Below, in pieces: positions 45,465-46,705 of a stretch of 46,705 nucleotides of DNA. Every line of letters begins with the position of its first letter. Positions within the stretch are counted from its first letter, which is position 1. A program made the position numbers and the translations under genes. Below the pieces are notes generated by a model. That model was given only the letters and a program-made list of their open reading frames with translations, ran no database searches and had not been told where the DNA came from. Source of the stretch: Sanguibacter inulinus (lineage in GTDB: Bacteria; Actinomycetota; Actinomycetes; Actinomycetales; Cellulomonadaceae); NCBI RefSeq assembly GCF_013415325.1, contig NZ_JACBYE010000035.1, forward strand, positions 1-46,705, written 5' to 3'.

Positions 45465-45544
45465 TTGGAAACGGGCCGATCGTTCGTTACTGTTCTGTGA
45501 CAGAGGTACTGCGGTCTTGCCACCTCGTCCGGGTCCGCCCGGAC
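45465..45544 (+). promoter_or_regulatory. Promoter and structured leader of the D,D-carboxypeptidase gene
   Basis: TTGGAA (45465-45470), 17 bases, then TACTGT (45488-45493) is a good housekeeping-type promoter. The implied leader is about 110 bases and contains a 7-bp hairpin (GTCCGGG / CCCGGAC, 45527-45544, loop TCCG). Confidence 0.55.
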
Positions 45545-45612
45545 CAGGAGTGCGAGGCCGCTTCGTCTGCCCGGTGGTTGCCGGTCAGGCCCGCAGAGAT
45601 GATGGAGGTGTA

Positions 45613-46491
45613 GTGGAGCAGCAGTCCGACCTGGTCACAGGTGAAGCTCCCCTCTCCCGACGGGCGATCCGCGAAGCGGCAGAACGTGAGTCACGGCGTC
45701 CCGCTCGCGTCCGACGCACCCCGTCACCCGTGAACAACCCGACCCCCGGGTCGCACCGCTGGATCCCGCGCGCCGCCGTCTTGACGAGCCTGGCTGTCGC
45801 GACGATCGCCGTGCCGATCTCGGCTGGCGCTGGGAACGTGTCCACGGACGTCCAGGCCGAGTCAGGGGCCGAGCCCCAGGTGGTCGACGTCCCCGAGGTC
45901 CAGGCGGAAGCCGTGGGGCCGACCGCGACGAGCATCCTCGCTACGGCGTCGAGCGGCTCGGCCGTGCCGGCCAGCCTCGCTCAGTCCGTCCCGACCGAGC
46001 AGCGCACTGTCGCCGCCGCGAGCCGGTCTGAGGAGCGCACCTCGCTCACCACCTCCGGCTGCGACATCACCAACCTCCCGACGGGGACCAACGGCAACCT
46101 GTCCTCTGAGGGACTCTGCGAGCTGTGGGACACCGGTCAGTACGCTCGCGCTGACGCAGCCGACGCGCTGATCGCGCTGAACGAGGCCTACAAGGCCAAG
46201 TACGGCGTCAACATGAAGATCACCGACGGCTACAGGACGCTCGCGTCCCAGGTCTCCCTCAAGGGGACCAAGGGCGGCCTGGCGGCTACCCCGGGCAAGT
46301 CCGAGCACGGCTGGGGTCTCGCCGTCGACCTCAACGCCGAGACCTACAAGGGAACCGAGAAGTTCGCCTGGCTCAAGGAGAACGCACCGCTCTACGGCTG
46401 GGACAACCCCGCCTGGGCGCGTGCCGGTGGCAGCGGCGCCTTCGAGCCGTGGCACTGGGAGTTCACCGAGGGTGTCGAGGGTCGTAGCTGA
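45613..46491 (+). CDS. VanY-type D-alanyl-D-alanine carboxypeptidase (peptidase M15B)
   Basis: A 292-residue exported protein. The GTG at 45613 is chosen because GGAGG lies 5 bases upstream. A cytoplasmic basic N-terminus (SRRAIREAAERESRR) precedes a membrane or signal segment (about 57-76, VLTSLAVATIAVPISAGAG), a Ser/Thr/Ala-rich spacer, and the catalytic domain (about 155-290). Zinc and catalytic motifs of M15 are SEHGWGLAVDL (His232, Asp239) and EPWHWEF (His281, Glu283). It should trim the terminal D-Ala of peptidoglycan stem peptides. A long perfect terminator follows. Confidence 0.92.
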   Translation: MEQQSDLVTGEAPLSRRAIREAAERESRRPARVRRTPSPVNNPTPGSHRWIPRAAVLTSLAVATIAVPISAGAGNVSTDVQAESGAEPQVVDVPEVQAEAVGPTATSILATASSGSAVPASLAQSVPTEQRTVAAASRSEERTSLTTSGCDITNLPTGTNGNLSSEGLCELWDTGQYARADAADALIALNEAYKAKYGVNMKITDGYRTLASQVSLKGTKGGLAATPGKSEHGWGLAVDLNAETYKGTEKFAWLKENAPLYGWDNPAWARAGGSGAFEPWHWEFTEGVEGRS

Positions 46492-46511
46492 CCTTCCCCC
46501 AGCATCGTCTT

Positions 46512-46549
46512 CACGAGAGGGCCCGGCCAGGTGGCCGGGCCCTCTCGTG
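46512..46549 (+). terminator. Terminator after the carboxypeptidase gene
   Basis: An 18-bp perfect inverted repeat (arms 46512-46529 and 46532-46549) begins 21 bases after the stop. The innermost pairs probably open to form the loop. Confidence 0.88.
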
Positions 46550-46705
46550 GTCTCGGAGCTGGAGCCGGTGTGCAGGTCGCGTCGTGACCGCGCTCCGGTC
46601 TGACTGCGCTCCGTGACGGGCCCGACCGGCCGCGACGGGTCAGACCAGTCCCGACGTGACCGACGGGTCGTCCCAACTCCCGCAGGGCCTTCGACAGACG
46701 GCCGA
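46550..46705. other. Window end with no supported gene
   Basis: 156 bases with no complete gene. A plus-strand GTG at 46656 opens a frame (MTDGSSQLPQ...) to the window edge, but there is too little sequence to judge. Confidence 0.3.

Noticed and set aside
45495-45612. ydaO (c-di-AMP) riboswitch
   Set aside because: The expected conserved core segments were not seen; only a simple hairpin is supported.
46614-46705. Start of a further gene at the right edge (GTG 46614 or 46656)
   Set aside because: Too short to judge and no convincing ribosome site.

Overview
The window is high-GC chromosomal DNA of an actinobacterium. Gene content (MtrAB-LpqB, SigR-RsrA with a 24-residue bL37 gene, the multifunctional Kgd, an Rv3235-like protein) and protein sequence style point to Micrococcales, most like the Cellulomonadaceae/Sanguibacter group. 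The genus is inference. No rRNA, tRNA, CRISPR array, IS element or prophage gene was seen. Genes are packed tightly with many 4-base ATGA/GTGA overlaps, and most operons end in perfect GC-rich hairpins without a long U-tract.

Layout. 28-3307 (minus): three co-translated genes (multi-pass membrane protein, DUF4129, DUF4350), the membrane part of a MoxR/DUF58-type cluster that probably continues to the left. 3425-9772 (plus): the conserved block mtrA-mtrB-lpqB-comF-hpf, for envelope and division signalling, a ComF phosphoribosyltransferase and ribosome hibernation. 9937-15340: an AlkX/YcaQ-like HTH_42 DNA glycosylase and a heterodimeric ABC exporter, placed between hpf and secA, which are neighbours in Mycobacterium tuberculosis. 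15691-18486: secA, preceded by a 19-bp tandem repeat array and nested dyads. 18653-19891: Rv3235-like and DUF6912 genes. 19997-23927 (minus): hisN, rsgA, aroA and a DoxX-like gene; hisN and aroA look leaderless. 24224-25335: sigR-rsrA with a SigR-type autoregulatory promoter, then the bL37 gene. 25500-26588: a stand-alone pilT.

26775-32924 is an accessory sugar locus: LacI regulator, two CUT1 permeases, a binding lipoprotein and a cytoplasmic GH32 fructosidase. Together these look like a fructo-oligosaccharide or sucrose uptake and hydrolysis system that borrows its ATPase from elsewhere. 33076-33936 encodes a DUF4097 repeat protein. 34137-34757 encodes an SGNH-fold protein that has lost its catalytic residues. 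34939-38805 is kgd (TCA cycle).

39027-42784 (minus) holds a response regulator, a histidine kinase with a very short extracytoplasmic loop, and an ABC-2 exporter behind a perfect 23-bp palindrome; this resembles an envelope-stress or peptide-antibiotic detoxification module. 43019-45384: two tandem CNNM/CorC-type CBS membrane proteins. 45613-46491: a VanY-like D,D-carboxypeptidase with its own promoter and structured leader.

No wholly new multi-gene system is obvious. The points most worth following are the glycosylase-exporter insertion in the hpf-secA block, a probable N-terminally extended SigR isoform, the pseudo-SGNH protein, the kinase-exporter module with its orphan palindrome, and a rare-codon palindromic island inside a permease gene.
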